In this document: positions 35,241-43,926 of the stretch, in pieces
Numbering within the stretch: position 1 is the first letter of the stretch
Layout: each line of letters begins with the position of its first letter
Assembly: GCF_900167375.1 (NCBI RefSeq)
Contig: NZ_FUWY01000003.1
Location: forward strand, 62,001-126,000
Reading direction: 5' to 3'
From: Anaerorhabdus furcosa
GTDB lineage: Bacteria > Bacillota_I > Bacilli_A > Erysipelotrichales > Erysipelotrichaceae
DNA: 64,000 nt
The notes under the pieces: generated by a model
Seen by the model: the letters and a program-made list of their open reading frames with translations, nothing else
The model's database searches: none
Told to the model about the DNA's origin: nothing
Made by a program: the position numbers and the translations under genes

Positions 35241-36272
35241 ATGAAAGCTAAGAAGTTAGTACTCACAGCTGCTTGTATTTTAGTAGTACTGTGTGGAAGT
35301 CTTTCTGAAAACATTCAGGAAGTCCAGGCTGAAGAAACAACCACTACACAAACACAAACTGAAACAGTTAGAACCGTGAGTGTGGAAGTTAATTCGACTG
35401 ATGCATTCGATCAGATAAAAACAGCAGTGATTCAAAATGCAGTATTTGAAGAATCTGGTGTTGATCCAAGTCTTGTCGCAATTGAAAAATGCGAAATGAC
35501 AATTGGAGCAATTGATACAACAAAAGTTGGTATTCAAGATATTAATGTCATGATCAATGTAAAACCGATCAATGAGTCAACACTTTTAATCAAACAAACG
35601 ATTACTACAAAAGTCTCATTACACATTGTCGATACACAAGCTCCAACATTAGGTTTAACAAAAGACTCAGTACGAGTTCAATTAAACCAAGAGGAATTTA
35701 ATCCTTGGGATTATATTGAGTATGTAATCGACAATTCAAAAGAAAACTTATACGATACACTTCAACTTGAAAGCAATGTTGATACATATACTGAAGGCGA
35801 TTATTTTGTACGTTACACTGCAACAGATAGTTCAGGTAATAAAACAGAAATTGAATTACCAGTAAAAGTATCAAAGAAAATTGTTGTTCAAGGTGGTGGC
35901 GTAGGATCTGGTGATGAGATTACTTATATGCTTCAACTCATCAACAATGTACGCTCTGAAAATGGATTATCAGCACTATCACTTGCGGATGAGGCTGGTC
36001 AAACTGCAATTGCAATTCGTGCATCAGAATCTGTAGGTGATGTTTCTCACCGTAGACCTGATGGATCTCACTATAAAACAGCTTTATCTGATCAAGGTGT
36101 AAGTTGGGATCATTCACCACTTGAAATTTTGACATGTTCAGGTTCAACTGTTGAAGCAAAACTAAATTGGTGGTTAAATTCACCAGGACATCGCTCAATT
36201 CTATTACAACCAAATTACGATACAATCGCTATTGGTTATAGTGGAAATATGTGGGCAGCTATTGTCTACTAG
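35241..36272 (+). CDS. Secreted CAP/SCP-domain protein with Ig-like domain
   Basis: A 343-residue protein. The signal peptide is at residues 1-31 (VLTAACILVVLCGSLSE..VQA). A middle Ig-like/DUF5011 domain (about 130-215) reads YTEGDYFVRYTATDSSGN. The C-terminal CAP domain (about 225-343) has NNVRSENGLSALSL, SHRRPDGSHY and WWLNSPGHRSILLQP. CAP proteins are common extracellular factors in Firmicutes. It is monocistronic, with a strong promoter and its own terminator. Confidence 0.92.
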   Translation: MKAKKLVLTAACILVVLCGSLSENIQEVQAEETTTTQTQTETVRTVSVEVNSTDAFDQIKTAVIQNAVFEESGVDPSLVAIEKCEMTIGAIDTTKVGIQDINVMINVKPINESTLLIKQTITTKVSLHIVDTQAPTLGLTKDSVRVQLNQEEFNPWDYIEYVIDNSKENLYDTLQLESNVDTYTEGDYFVRYTATDSSGNKTEIELPVKVSKKIVVQGGGVGSGDEITYMLQLINNVRSENGLSALSLADEAGQTAIAIRASESVGDVSHRRPDGSHYKTALSDQGVSWDHSPLEILTCSGSTVEAKLNWWLNSPGHRSILLQPNYDTIAIGYSGNMWAAIVY

Positions 36273-36296
36273 AAGGTACAATTCAATTTGTACCTT
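36273..36296 (+). terminator. Terminator of the CAP-domain gene
   Basis: A 9-bp perfect stem (AAGGTACAA with TTGTACCTT), loop TTCAAT, then a T run. Confidence 0.9.
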
Positions 36297-36328
36297 TTTT
36301 CTTTTTTTTCATTAAAAAAGGTGAAATC

Positions 36329-36760
36329 CTATGAATTTCCACCCAATTCTTGAAGTGCTTTAATTGTAAACCGTCTAAGAGCCACTAAATCCTTCTCATT
36401 TGGCCGTTTTCTTTTTAAGAATAAGAAGGAGCCTGTTGTAACAAAACGTCTAGGATACACCTCTATGCCCTTCGCACGCAAATTGTTGATTAAGAGCTCA
36501 GTTTGATCTTTTTTCGTAAAATTCGAAGAAAATATCACTGCATGCTTAATTTGATTCACTGGCAAATCATCAATGTACCTAAATAATTCAGCCGAAGGTT
36601 TCCCCCCATAGATACCCGTACCAATAAATAAACAATCCACATCAAACAAACGATGTTGTTCTGTGATATTAATAGCTTCAACTCCACAAACATCCGCAAC
36701 AACCCGAGCCATCTTTTCAGTATGCTTGGTTCTTGTAAAATACACAACTTCAGTTTTCAT
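36329..36760 (-). CDS. Flavodoxin-family protein
   Basis: A 143-residue flavodoxin-like protein. The FMN phosphate-binding loop is YFTRTKHTEKMA (a T/S-rich variant), and the IGTGIYGGKPS segment contributes to the ring-binding loop. The C-terminus is basic. It is a candidate electron carrier or menaquinone-dependent protoporphyrinogen oxidase relative. The downstream end is convergent with the CAP gene. It follows the YvlD-like gene by one base, so the two form an operon. Confidence 0.82.
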   Translation of the reverse strand: MKTEVVYFTRTKHTEKMARVVADVCGVEAINITEQHRLFDVDCLFIGTGIYGGKPSAELFRYIDDLPVNQIKHAVIFSSNFTKKDQTELLINNLRAKGIEVYPRRFVTTGSFLFLKRKRPNEKDLVALRRFTIKALQELGGNS

Positions 36761-36761
36761 A

Positions 36762-37106
36762 TTATTTCTTACCTACCAATGCGTTTAAAAAACTATTCGC
36801 AATACTCAATACTATTGCAGCTAACACCGTTGTAGTAAATGAATCTATTGATGCACCACTTACAAACGAAAATGCAAGTTGTAATACAAACCCGTTTATT
36901 ATTAATGAAAATAATCCAAATGTTAGTAATGTTACTGGGAATGTAAATATATTGAGTATAGGTTTAATTGTAACGTTTAATAACGATAAAATAATCGCAA
37001 GAATCATCAATGTTTCACCAGAGCTAATCTCTACTCCAGTAAACAAGTAATTAACAATCCACAATGATATCGTATTAACCGCAAGTGTTAAAATTATTCT
37101 TTTCAT
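36762..37106 (-). CDS. YvlD/phage-holin-4 family membrane protein
   Basis: A 114-residue protein with four membrane segments and the family's NVTIKPILNIFTFPVTLLTFGLFSLIINGFVL core (seen in pieces). Despite the Pfam name, this is a housekeeping-type membrane protein in Firmicutes and not evidence for a prophage. It is linked to envelope stress in Bacillus. It starts the operon with the flavodoxin. Confidence 0.88.
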   Translation of the reverse strand: MKRIILTLAVNTISLWIVNYLFTGVEISSGETLMILAIILSLLNVTIKPILNIFTFPVTLLTFGLFSLIINGFVLQLAFSFVSGASIDSFTTTVLAAIVLSIANSFLNALVGKK

Positions 37107-37210
37107 AACCTACTCCTTTACTACACGTAGTTTAGCATATTTCCCTATTAATAGGAAGATTCTCACCTCAAAGTTCATCTAATATTCATCTAAAGTGAAG
37201 ACATATAAAA

Positions 37211-37238
37211 ACGATGGAAAACTAACTACTTCCATCGT
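37211..37238 (-). terminator. Terminator of the pilB-pilT-pilin operon
   Basis: Stem ACGATGGAA with TTCCATCGT (9 bp), 10-base loop, followed by TTTTTATAT in the minus-strand reading. Confidence 0.85.
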
Positions 37239-37260
37239 CTCTTGGCAATTAAATCAATAA

Positions 37261-37584
37261 CTATTGTGGTAGTACAACTTCCCCACCCTTGTAAGTATAA
37301 ACTTTATTGTCCTTGTCAGTCCAAGTAACACTACCATCTGCAGCTATATCACTGCATTTTGGGTCAACTGTAACAGTCATATTGAGACCTGCATCAGTAT
37401 TTGCTTTTTCAAGTGATCTTTGCGAAAAACAAGATTTAGCATTTGCTGTTCCAACTGCATCTTTTGACGCTTTGATATACCCACTAATTTGTGGCACTAA
37501 TAATAGACCTAATACTGCAAGAATTGCGATTACTACGATAAGTTCAATTAATGTGAACCCTTTTTTGTTTTTAATTTTTTTCAT
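37261..37584 (-). CDS. Type IV pilin / ComGC-like pseudopilin (likely major pilin)
   Basis: A 107-residue pilin started at the ATG at 37584 (AAGGGAGAG upstream). The basic leader MKKIKNKKG ends with the cleavage site G|FTLIE, then the hydrophobic spine. The mature globular part is small (about 70 residues) with two Cys (KSCFSQ and PKCSD) that could form a disulphide. PilD would cleave and methylate it. It is the last gene after pilT. A lone pilin next to the motors is a good candidate for the major subunit. Confidence 0.9.
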   Translation of the reverse strand: MKKIKNKKGFTLIELIVVIAILAVLGLLLVPQISGYIKASKDAVGTANAKSCFSQRSLEKANTDAGLNMTVTVDPKCSDIAADGSVTWTDKDNKVYTYKGGEVVLPQ

Positions 37585-37666
37585 GATTTTCTCTCCCTTT
37601 TCACTTTTATTATATAACATTGTCAAAATAATACAATATACCGTTAATTTATAGGTTATCAATGGG

Positions 37667-38725
37667 TTATATGATGGAATTAACTAACCTTCTTAGTAAT
37701 TGTGGATCAGAGCAATGCTCCATAGCCACATCCATGGATATTTTGTTTTCTCTTACAAGTTTTGCTAGAGCCATCTCTATTGTTTGCATACCCTCTGCTG
37801 GATGAGTTTGCATAACACTTGGAATATGGTAAGTTTTTCCTTCACGTATCATGTTGCCTACAGCTTCATTCATTACTACAAGTTCTAACGCTGCAACCCT
37901 TGAGCGGTTATCAATTCTTGGCAATAAATGTTGAGCACATACCGCCTTTAAACATACAGATAATTGCAGTCTTATTTGATTTTGTTGATTTGGTGGGAAA
38001 ACATCGATGATCCGGTCAATGGTTTGAGCAACATTGGTTGTATGTAATGTCGATAGAACCAAGTGTCCTGTTTCTGCTGCAGTTAACGCAAGTGATATCG
38101 TTTCAAAGTCACGCATTTCCCCAACAAGAATAACATCTGGATCTTCACGTAGTGCAGATCGAAGTGCATGGGCAAAACTATACGAGTCGCTACCTATTTC
38201 ACGTTGATTAATCATTGATGATTTATGATTGTGTACATATTCTATTGGCTCTTCAAGTGTTAGAATATGACATCTTCTATTTCTATTGATTACATCAATC
38301 ATTGCAGCAAGTGTTGTTGATTTTCCAGAACCCGTTGGACCTGTTACTAGGATTAATCCTCTTTGTAACATTGCTAATTTACCTAAAACCTCAGGTAACT
38401 CAAGTTGTTCAAGTGTTGGTATTGTACTATTCAACAAGCGTAGTGCTACTGCAAAATTTCCTTTTTGGCGATAAATGTTAACACGATTTCTAAATCCATC
38501 TTGTGATACATAGGTAAAGTCCAAATCATCTCCAGACATTAATTTATTAAGTTGCGCATCGCTTATCATTGATTTAACTAATAGATTTACCTCATCCTCA
38601 GATAGAGGTACATCATTAATGGGTCTTATATTGCCTGTAACACGTAACATCGCAGGTAAGCCTACTGTGATATGAACATCGGATGCATTATTTTGTCTTG
38701 CGAATCTTAAATATTGTTCAATCAT
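37667..38725 (-). CDS. pilT: PilT pilus-retraction ATPase
   Basis: A 352-residue PilT. Walker A is VTGPTGSGKSTTLAAM, the Asp box and Walker B GEMRDFETISLALTAAETGH, and the His box STLHTTNVAQTIDRIID. The conserved C-terminal retraction segment reads AEGMQTIEMALAKL. It powers pilus disassembly, so twitching or DNA uptake is possible. It lies 11 bases after pilB. Confidence 0.96.
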   Translation of the reverse strand: MIEQYLRFARQNNASDVHITVGLPAMLRVTGNIRPINDVPLSEDEVNLLVKSMISDAQLNKLMSGDDLDFTYVSQDGFRNRVNIYRQKGNFAVALRLLNSTIPTLEQLELPEVLGKLAMLQRGLILVTGPTGSGKSTTLAAMIDVINRNRRCHILTLEEPIEYVHNHKSSMINQREIGSDSYSFAHALRSALREDPDVILVGEMRDFETISLALTAAETGHLVLSTLHTTNVAQTIDRIIDVFPPNQQNQIRLQLSVCLKAVCAQHLLPRIDNRSRVAALELVVMNEAVGNMIREGKTYHIPSVMQTHPAEGMQTIEMALAKLVRENKISMDVAMEHCSDPQLLRRLVNSII

Positions 38726-38736
38726 ATGTTTTTCTC

Positions 38737-40422
38737 CTAATCAATTGAGTATAGAATCTTAAGTGCTTCTTCAACACTTGTCGTTCCTTCTCTTACAAGA
38801 TCTGCAAGTTCTTCTCTCATTGTAATAATATTTGTATTTCTAGCATAATCTCTTATTGCTTTTACATCATTTCCTTTTTCTACAATAATACGTTTAATAT
38901 CTGGTGTTACTTTAAAGATTTCATTAACTGCAATACGTCCACGATATCCGGTATTGCCGCACAATTGACATCCTTCACCTTTGTATACTGTAGTGATGGA
39001 AGAATCATTTAATAACTTTTGTACTCTTTCATCTGCAACATATGCTTTTCTACAATGTGGACAAACACGTTTTACAAGTCGTTGTGCAATTACTCCACGA
39101 ATTGAATCTGCTAGTAAATAAGGTTCAACCCCCATATCAACTAAACGTGCTATTGAAGAAAATGAGTCATTTGTATGAAGTGTTGAAATAACCAAGTGAC
39201 CTGTAATAGATGCACGTACTGCAATTTCAGCAGTTTCCGCATCACGTATCTCCCCAATCATGATAATATCTGGGTCTTGTCGCAAGATTGAACGCAATCC
39301 AGAAGCAAAGGTTAATCCTGCTTTGTTATTTACTTGAACTTGGTTTACACCTTCGATACGTTTTTCTACCGGATCTTCTACTGTAACAATGTTCAATTTT
39401 GGATGGATAATTTCTTTTAACATTGTATACAACGTTGTTGTTTTACCAGATCCAGTTGGACCTGTTGCAAGTATAATTCCATTTGAATATTTTAATAAGT
39501 CATGAATAATTTTAATACTTCTATCACTAAATCCCATGTCTTCAAAATTGTAACTAACATCTTGGTTTGTTCCTAACAAACGCATAACAATCTTCTCGCC
39601 ATAGATAGTAGGTAGTGAAGATACACGCATATCAATTTCTGATATACCATGTTGGAATTTGAAACGTCCATCTTGTGGAACTCTTTTTTCAGCTATATTC
39701 ATACCAGACATAATTTTTAAACGGGTTACTAATAATGGATGTAGATTTGTTTGTAACTCCATATTCACACGTAAATCACCGTCAATTCTGAATCGTACTA
39801 ACACTTTGTTTTCTTCAGGTTCAATATGAATATCACTTGCATTACTTTGAATTGCATCACTAACAATGTTGTTCAATAATTTAACAACTGGTGCAGCATC
39901 AATTCTTTCAAGCATTTCTGCATTTCCTGCATCAACTTGTATCTCTGTATTTTCTTGATGAAGTACATTGATAGCATCACTCGTTTTCAAACGAGTAAAT
40001 ATTTTATCTTGAGCAACCTCAATTTCTTTTTTACTTGAGATAATACATTCAACATGCATCCCCGTTGCAACACGAATATCTTCAATACTATAAAAATCTA
40101 GTGGATCTGCAGTGGCTACAAACAAGACACCTTCACGAACGTACAAAGGCAAAACTTTTGATTTCATCAACAATTCTTCAGGAATTAAATTGATTGCATC
40201 TGTCTCTACACTAAATACTGGATTTTCTATATAAGGCAAGTTTAACTTCTTACTCAAAAGTTTTAGAACATCTTTTTCCTTAACATAGCCCAAGTCAACA
40301 AGTACATCTCCTAAACGTTTTCCTGGTTGCATCTTTTGTTTTGAAAGAGCATCGTTTAATTGGTCCATTGTAATGTAGTTATTACTTAATAATAATTGAC
40401 CTATAGGTACATTCTTTTCCAT
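38737..40422 (-). CDS. pilB: PilB/GspE-type pilus assembly ATPase
   Basis: About 561 residues. The N-terminal GspE-N domain has IGQLLLSNNYITMDQLNDAL; Walker A is ATGPTGSGKTTTLY, Walker B MIGEIRDAETAEIAVRASITGH, and a tetra-Cys zinc motif (CPHC...CQLCG) sits near residue 450. It drives pilus extension. The ATG at 40422 has AAGGAG 7 bases upstream; an ATG two codons earlier is too close. It starts the pilB-pilT-pilin unit, divergent from pilD. Confidence 0.96.
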   Translation of the reverse strand: MEKNVPIGQLLLSNNYITMDQLNDALSKQKMQPGKRLGDVLVDLGYVKEKDVLKLLSKKLNLPYIENPVFSVETDAINLIPEELLMKSKVLPLYVREGVLFVATADPLDFYSIEDIRVATGMHVECIISSKKEIEVAQDKIFTRLKTSDAINVLHQENTEIQVDAGNAEMLERIDAAPVVKLLNNIVSDAIQSNASDIHIEPEENKVLVRFRIDGDLRVNMELQTNLHPLLVTRLKIMSGMNIAEKRVPQDGRFKFQHGISEIDMRVSSLPTIYGEKIVMRLLGTNQDVSYNFEDMGFSDRSIKIIHDLLKYSNGIILATGPTGSGKTTTLYTMLKEIIHPKLNIVTVEDPVEKRIEGVNQVQVNNKAGLTFASGLRSILRQDPDIIMIGEIRDAETAEIAVRASITGHLVISTLHTNDSFSSIARLVDMGVEPYLLADSIRGVIAQRLVKRVCPHCRKAYVADERVQKLLNDSSITTVYKGEGCQLCGNTGYRGRIAVNEIFKVTPDIKRIIVEKGNDVKAIRDYARNTNIITMREELADLVREGTTSVEEALKILYSID

Positions 40423-40489
40423 ACACATTCTCCTTTATCATCGTTTTGTGTTATGCTTATTAGTAGCAAATATTAGAAGTGAGGTCACT

Positions 40490-41239
40490 ATGCAATTACT
40501 ACTAGCAATTTATTCTATATTACTTGGTCTAGTAATTGGTTCGTTTCTTAATGTTTGTATCTTACGATATCAAACACAGGAACCAATTTCAAAAGGTCGC
40601 TCTCATTGCCCTAAGTGCAATCATACCCTATCATGGTATGAACTTATTCCACTATTTAGTTGGATTGGTCTTAGAGGCAAGTGCAAACATTGTCACAAAC
40701 CAATTTCTATCCAATATCCAATTGTGGAAGCATTAACCGCAATTACTTATTTAATACTCTATTTAACATTTGGAATAACACTTGATACACTTATTTATTT
40801 TATATTCGCATCCGTATTAATTTACGCTGCTGTCATCGATTTACAAACAATGATCATTCCTGATCGAACTCATCTTATTTGTATTCTATGTGGTATATTA
40901 CTTCTAATTTTACACCCTTCTTCATTAAATGATAAACTAATTGGAGCCATTATCATTAGCATCCCCTTATTTATCATTGCCTATCTTACAAAAGGCATGG
41001 GTTATGGTGACGTAAAACTCATGGGGGCTGCTGGATTTGTTTTGGGTTGGCAAAATATCCTTCTTGCGATGATGATTGGTTCTATTACCGCAAGTATCTT
41101 TGGAATCATTTCAACTCGAGTAAAGAAAACATCACTTAAATCCGAAATGCCTCTTGGTCCACATTTAATCTTCGCAATTCTATTCTGTTTGATTTATGGT
41201 CAAACATTGATTTCTTGGTATTTTACGAATTTCTTTTAA
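40490..41239 (+). CDS. pilD: PilD prepilin peptidase/N-methyltransferase
   Basis: A 249-residue A24 aspartic peptidase. The N-terminal methyltransferase region has the zinc quartet CPKC and CKHC; catalytic Asp residues are in AAVIDLQTMIIPD and KGMGYGDVKLMGA. Multi-pass membrane protein. The ATG at 40490 has a GAGG site; upstream in-frame codons from 40448 are unlikely. It is the only pil gene on the plus strand, and its stop abuts the stop of the convergent pseudopilin gene with no gap. Confidence 0.95.
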   Translation: MQLLLAIYSILLGLVIGSFLNVCILRYQTQEPISKGRSHCPKCNHTLSWYELIPLFSWIGLRGKCKHCHKPISIQYPIVEALTAITYLILYLTFGITLDTLIYFIFASVLIYAAVIDLQTMIIPDRTHLICILCGILLLILHPSSLNDKLIGAIIISIPLFIIAYLTKGMGYGDVKLMGAAGFVLGWQNILLAMMIGSITASIFGIISTRVKKTSLKSEMPLGPHLIFAILFCLIYGQTLISWYFTNFF

Positions 41240-41725
41240 TTAAGGAGTGTCTTCTGCAGACGCTTCTTTTACTATACACAATGTATTCCCAGTACCATCT
41301 TTTGTAATATTTGTTTGTTTATAAGGAGCAAATGTACCCGATGTTTTATATCCATTTACACTTAAATTGACAACAACTTTTCCATCCGCAATTGAAAAAC
41401 TTAAACTTATATTATTCTCATTTCCAAAATAACTATAAGGTAATGTTTTCTCAGTATTGGAAAATATAATTGATTTACCGTTTGAATATATTGTAGCATC
41501 ACATGTACCATCAGTTCCAACTGCAATTGAACCTTTTGCATTTCTTATCTCATTTTTAATAATTGCGAGTGAATTATTCGCTATATCTTTACTTAAATTA
41601 AGTTTGCGTTGTACACCATAACTTTGAAGAACAGGTTGCATTCCAGTCGCTACAAAAACCATGATAATCCCTAAAACTGCGATTGCCATAATAAGTTCAA
41701 CTAATGTCATCCCTTTTTTCTTCAT
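41240..41725 (-). CDS. Minor pseudopilin (type IV pilin-like)
   Basis: 161 residues from the ATG at 41725 (GGAG 6 bases upstream). Leader MKKKG, cleavage G|MTLVELIMAIAVLGII, i.e. the +1 residue is Met and Glu5 is kept. The mature part has two Cys (GTCDAT and NTLCIVK). It is the last gene of the pilC operon and is preceded by another minor pseudopilin with a one-base gap. Confidence 0.88.
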   Translation of the reverse strand: MKKKGMTLVELIMAIAVLGIIMVFVATGMQPVLQSYGVQRKLNLSKDIANNSLAIIKNEIRNAKGSIAVGTDGTCDATIYSNGKSIIFSNTEKTLPYSYFGNENNISLSFSIADGKVVVNLSVNGYKTSGTFAPYKQTNITKDGTGNTLCIVKEASAEDTP

Positions 41726-41726
41726 T

Positions 41727-42038
41727 CTATTCTCCAACTACTCTAAATAATTTATATTTCTTTTGACTTGATACATCACACATTTGGGCACTAACAGTAA
41801 ATGTATTGCCATTAAATGATAATGGCGCAATATAACTTCCGCTTGTACAATCAAAATTCCCTTGTGTGATTTCTGAAGCACCTTTTAAACTAGCATCATT
41901 TATTTTTTTATTTGCCATATTAATTTCTACCATTCTTGAGAATACAGTAATAAATAAGACAGAAATAATCGCAAGTATTCCTACTGATACAATAACCTCA
42001 ATCAATGTAAATCCTCTATTTGTCGTATGTTTTTGCAA
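41727..42038 (-). CDS. Minor pseudopilin (type IV pilin-like)
   Basis: A 103-residue protein with leader MQKHTTNRG and cleavage G|FTLIEVIVSVGILAII. It starts at a TTG (42038) with GGAGG 11 bases upstream; the intervening ATG is in the preceding gene's frame. It has two Cys (FDCTSG, QMCDVS). It overlaps the end of the PilX-like gene by 23 bases, so it is coupled to it. Confidence 0.87.
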   Translation of the reverse strand: MQKHTTNRGFTLIEVIVSVGILAIISVLFITVFSRMVEINMANKKINDASLKGASEITQGNFDCTSGSYIAPLSFNGNTFTVSAQMCDVSSQKKYKLFRVVGE

Positions 42039-43260
42039 AGGTCATTGCACCTCCTCCGCTCATCTCTAAATCAAGATCAGCAAACAATCCTAGCATTTTA
42101 TCTGAAGGCTTAACCCCATAAATATTAGCTGCATTTACTTGTGAAACAATACTTGCATATGCACCACCATATAAATTGGCCGTCTTATTATTTTGACCTC
42201 TTAAAGAAACTTGGCCTTTTTTTGTATCTAGTGCACCCCAAGGATCCTCATCTTGAAATGGACTTATAATCCATCCATACCCATTTACATTCTTATCCAT
42301 CCCTTGAAATAGAAAGTTTGTATTCTTGCTGCCAATAATTACGAAATTATCTGCATCTTTTATATCGTTACCAAATGATGTGTCAAAAAACACTATAGGT
42401 TTATTTGATATAAAAATTACAAGATATTCTGAATCTGGATCTGTCAAAGTGAAATTACTTGACATAACACCTACAATATTTTTAAAATCGATAACTACAT
42501 CTGATTTAGAATTATCAATGACAACATTCTTTCCAGTCACTGTATTACCACTTCCCTCAACAACACAACTACTATCGATTGTTGCCTCAAAATTACATTT
42601 TTGTCCTTTTGCCATTAATTGAAATTCATCTAATTTCTTATTGTATTTTTCAAGATTGGGTTCTTTTTCATATTGTGAAAATTTATCTTCGTATGTACTC
42701 GCTTTTTCCTTGAAACATTCAGTACCTACTTGAGTTGGTGATGTACCAAACAAGCAATATTCTTTGTCGCCTGGCTGTTGTACTTTTCTATAGCGATCAT
42801 CAATATCATCATCACCTTGTTTTACTGTAACAGGGAATTCGAGTCCACCTTCAATTACATTCAAATAACCAGTCACTGTTCTTGATAGACCATTTAATGT
42901 TGCTGTTGAATCCACTTTCAGCTTTTTACAACTACTTACTTCTTCACCACTAGCACAGGTTATTGCAATGTTAATTTTCCCCATTTTATCAATGTTAAGT
43001 TCTGTGGATGTTGTACCTCCACCACTACGAATGAATTCAGTGATTTTGGCTCCTGTTTCTGGATCTTTTTCAAATGAAACTAATGTTGTCTCTAAACCAC
43101 TCAATGCACTTTGATAAACTTGTTCACTATCCATCTCAATTTTTGTCATTTTTGTATTGTGATTTGTTAGCGTTATTAATCCCAAGCCTAAAATAGTCAT
43201 TAAGCAAAAAATCATAATGACATAAAGCAAAACCGATCCTTTTTTGCTTCTACTACTCAT
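42016..43260 (-). CDS. Large PilX-like minor pilin/tip candidate
   Basis: 414 residues from the ATG at 43260. The N-terminus, SSRSKKGSVLLYVIMIFCLM, is a PilX/GspK-like leader plus spine (cleavage after Gly, G|SVLLY, without Glu5). The large extracellular part (about 370 residues) has several Cys (ASGEEVSSCKK, EYCLFG, KCNFEATIDSSCVV). The C-terminal half has repeated short beta-strand motifs, as in bactofilin or parallel-beta proteins. Lack of Glu5 is typical of tip-complex pilins. A role as tip adhesin is inference. Confidence 0.75.
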   Translation of the reverse strand: MSSRSKKGSVLLYVIMIFCLMTILGLGLITLTNHNTKMTKIEMDSEQVYQSALSGLETTLVSFEKDPETGAKITEFIRSGGGTTSTELNIDKMGKINIAITCASGEEVSSCKKLKVDSTATLNGLSRTVTGYLNVIEGGLEFPVTVKQGDDDIDDRYRKVQQPGDKEYCLFGTSPTQVGTECFKEKASTYEDKFSQYEKEPNLEKYNKKLDEFQLMAKGQKCNFEATIDSSCVVEGSGNTVTGKNVVIDNSKSDVVIDFKNIVGVMSSNFTLTDPDSEYLVIFISNKPIVFFDTSFGNDIKDADNFVIIGSKNTNFLFQGMDKNVNGYGWIISPFQDEDPWGALDTKKGQVSLRGQNNKTANLYGGAYASIVSQVNAANIYGVKPSDKMLGLFADLDLEMSGGGAMTFAKTYDK

Positions 43261-43264
43261 GGAT

Positions 43265-43924
43265 TCACTCCATTCCTTCAGTACTATAAACACTTACAGT
43301 AATTGTATACGTATTGTTTTTTGCATCTCTTGAAAACCCAATCGTTTTCATTGTTTTATTTTGTGCAATAATTGATTCTAAAAAAGCAGATACTTGTTGA
43401 TTGTCTCCTGATACCTCGATACTCATGATATTTTTCTCCATATAAACATCATAAATCATAGGGAATGTAGCAACTGGCAATTCAATACCATTTACTGCAA
43501 ATAGCGCATCTTTTAGTGTATAGGTTGTAGGTATTTCTGGATCAACCTCTACTTCTTCAGGATATTCTGGATACACCATTTGAATAGTTGTATCAATTAA
43601 GGTCGTTGTTCTAACTTTAAGTCCTGACTCTTCTGCAAGTGTTACTAAATAATCATGCAATTTGTCATTTGCTTGTGTTGGTAACATTTTATTTAACTTT
43701 TCTTCTGCTGCCTTTTTTGCATCCGCTAGGGCTTTATCATTTGTACCATAACGTGCAGCTGTTATTTCCATTGTTTCATGCAATTCTTTTTGTGATTTTA
43801 ATTCAGCTTGATTTGCAGTGAACTGACGATATAAAGGTAGTAGTAAGAAGACCGCATAAACTGTAATAACGATGACGATTCCCAATACACTTAATAATAG
43901 TTTTTCTCGCTTTGTTAAATTCAT
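43265..43924 (-). CDS. pilO: PilO-like inner-membrane pilus protein
   Basis: A 219-residue bitopic protein: short cytoplasmic N-terminus, one membrane helix at about residues 10-30, a coiled coil (32-80), and a C-terminal ferredoxin-like domain with SVYST end. It matches PilO by position after PilM/PilN and by architecture; sequence motifs in this family are weak. It is 2 bases downstream of the PilM-PilN gene. Confidence 0.8.
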   Translation of the reverse strand: MNLTKREKLLLSVLGIVIVITVYAVFLLLPLYRQFTANQAELKSQKELHETMEITAARYGTNDKALADAKKAAEEKLNKMLPTQANDKLHDYLVTLAEESGLKVRTTTLIDTTIQMVYPEYPEEVEVDPEIPTTYTLKDALFAVNGIELPVATFPMIYDVYMEKNIMSIEVSGDNQQVSAFLESIIAQNKTMKTIGFSRDAKNNTYTITVSVYSTEGME

Positions 43925-43926
43925 TC

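Noticed and set aside
36762-37106. Phage holin as evidence of a prophage
   Set aside because: The holin-4 superfamily name covers YvlD-type chromosomal membrane proteins; there are no phage genes around it.
43639-43821. Leu-rich 60-codon plus-strand frame within the pilO region
   Set aside because: Shadow of the PilO coiled-coil codons on the other strand.
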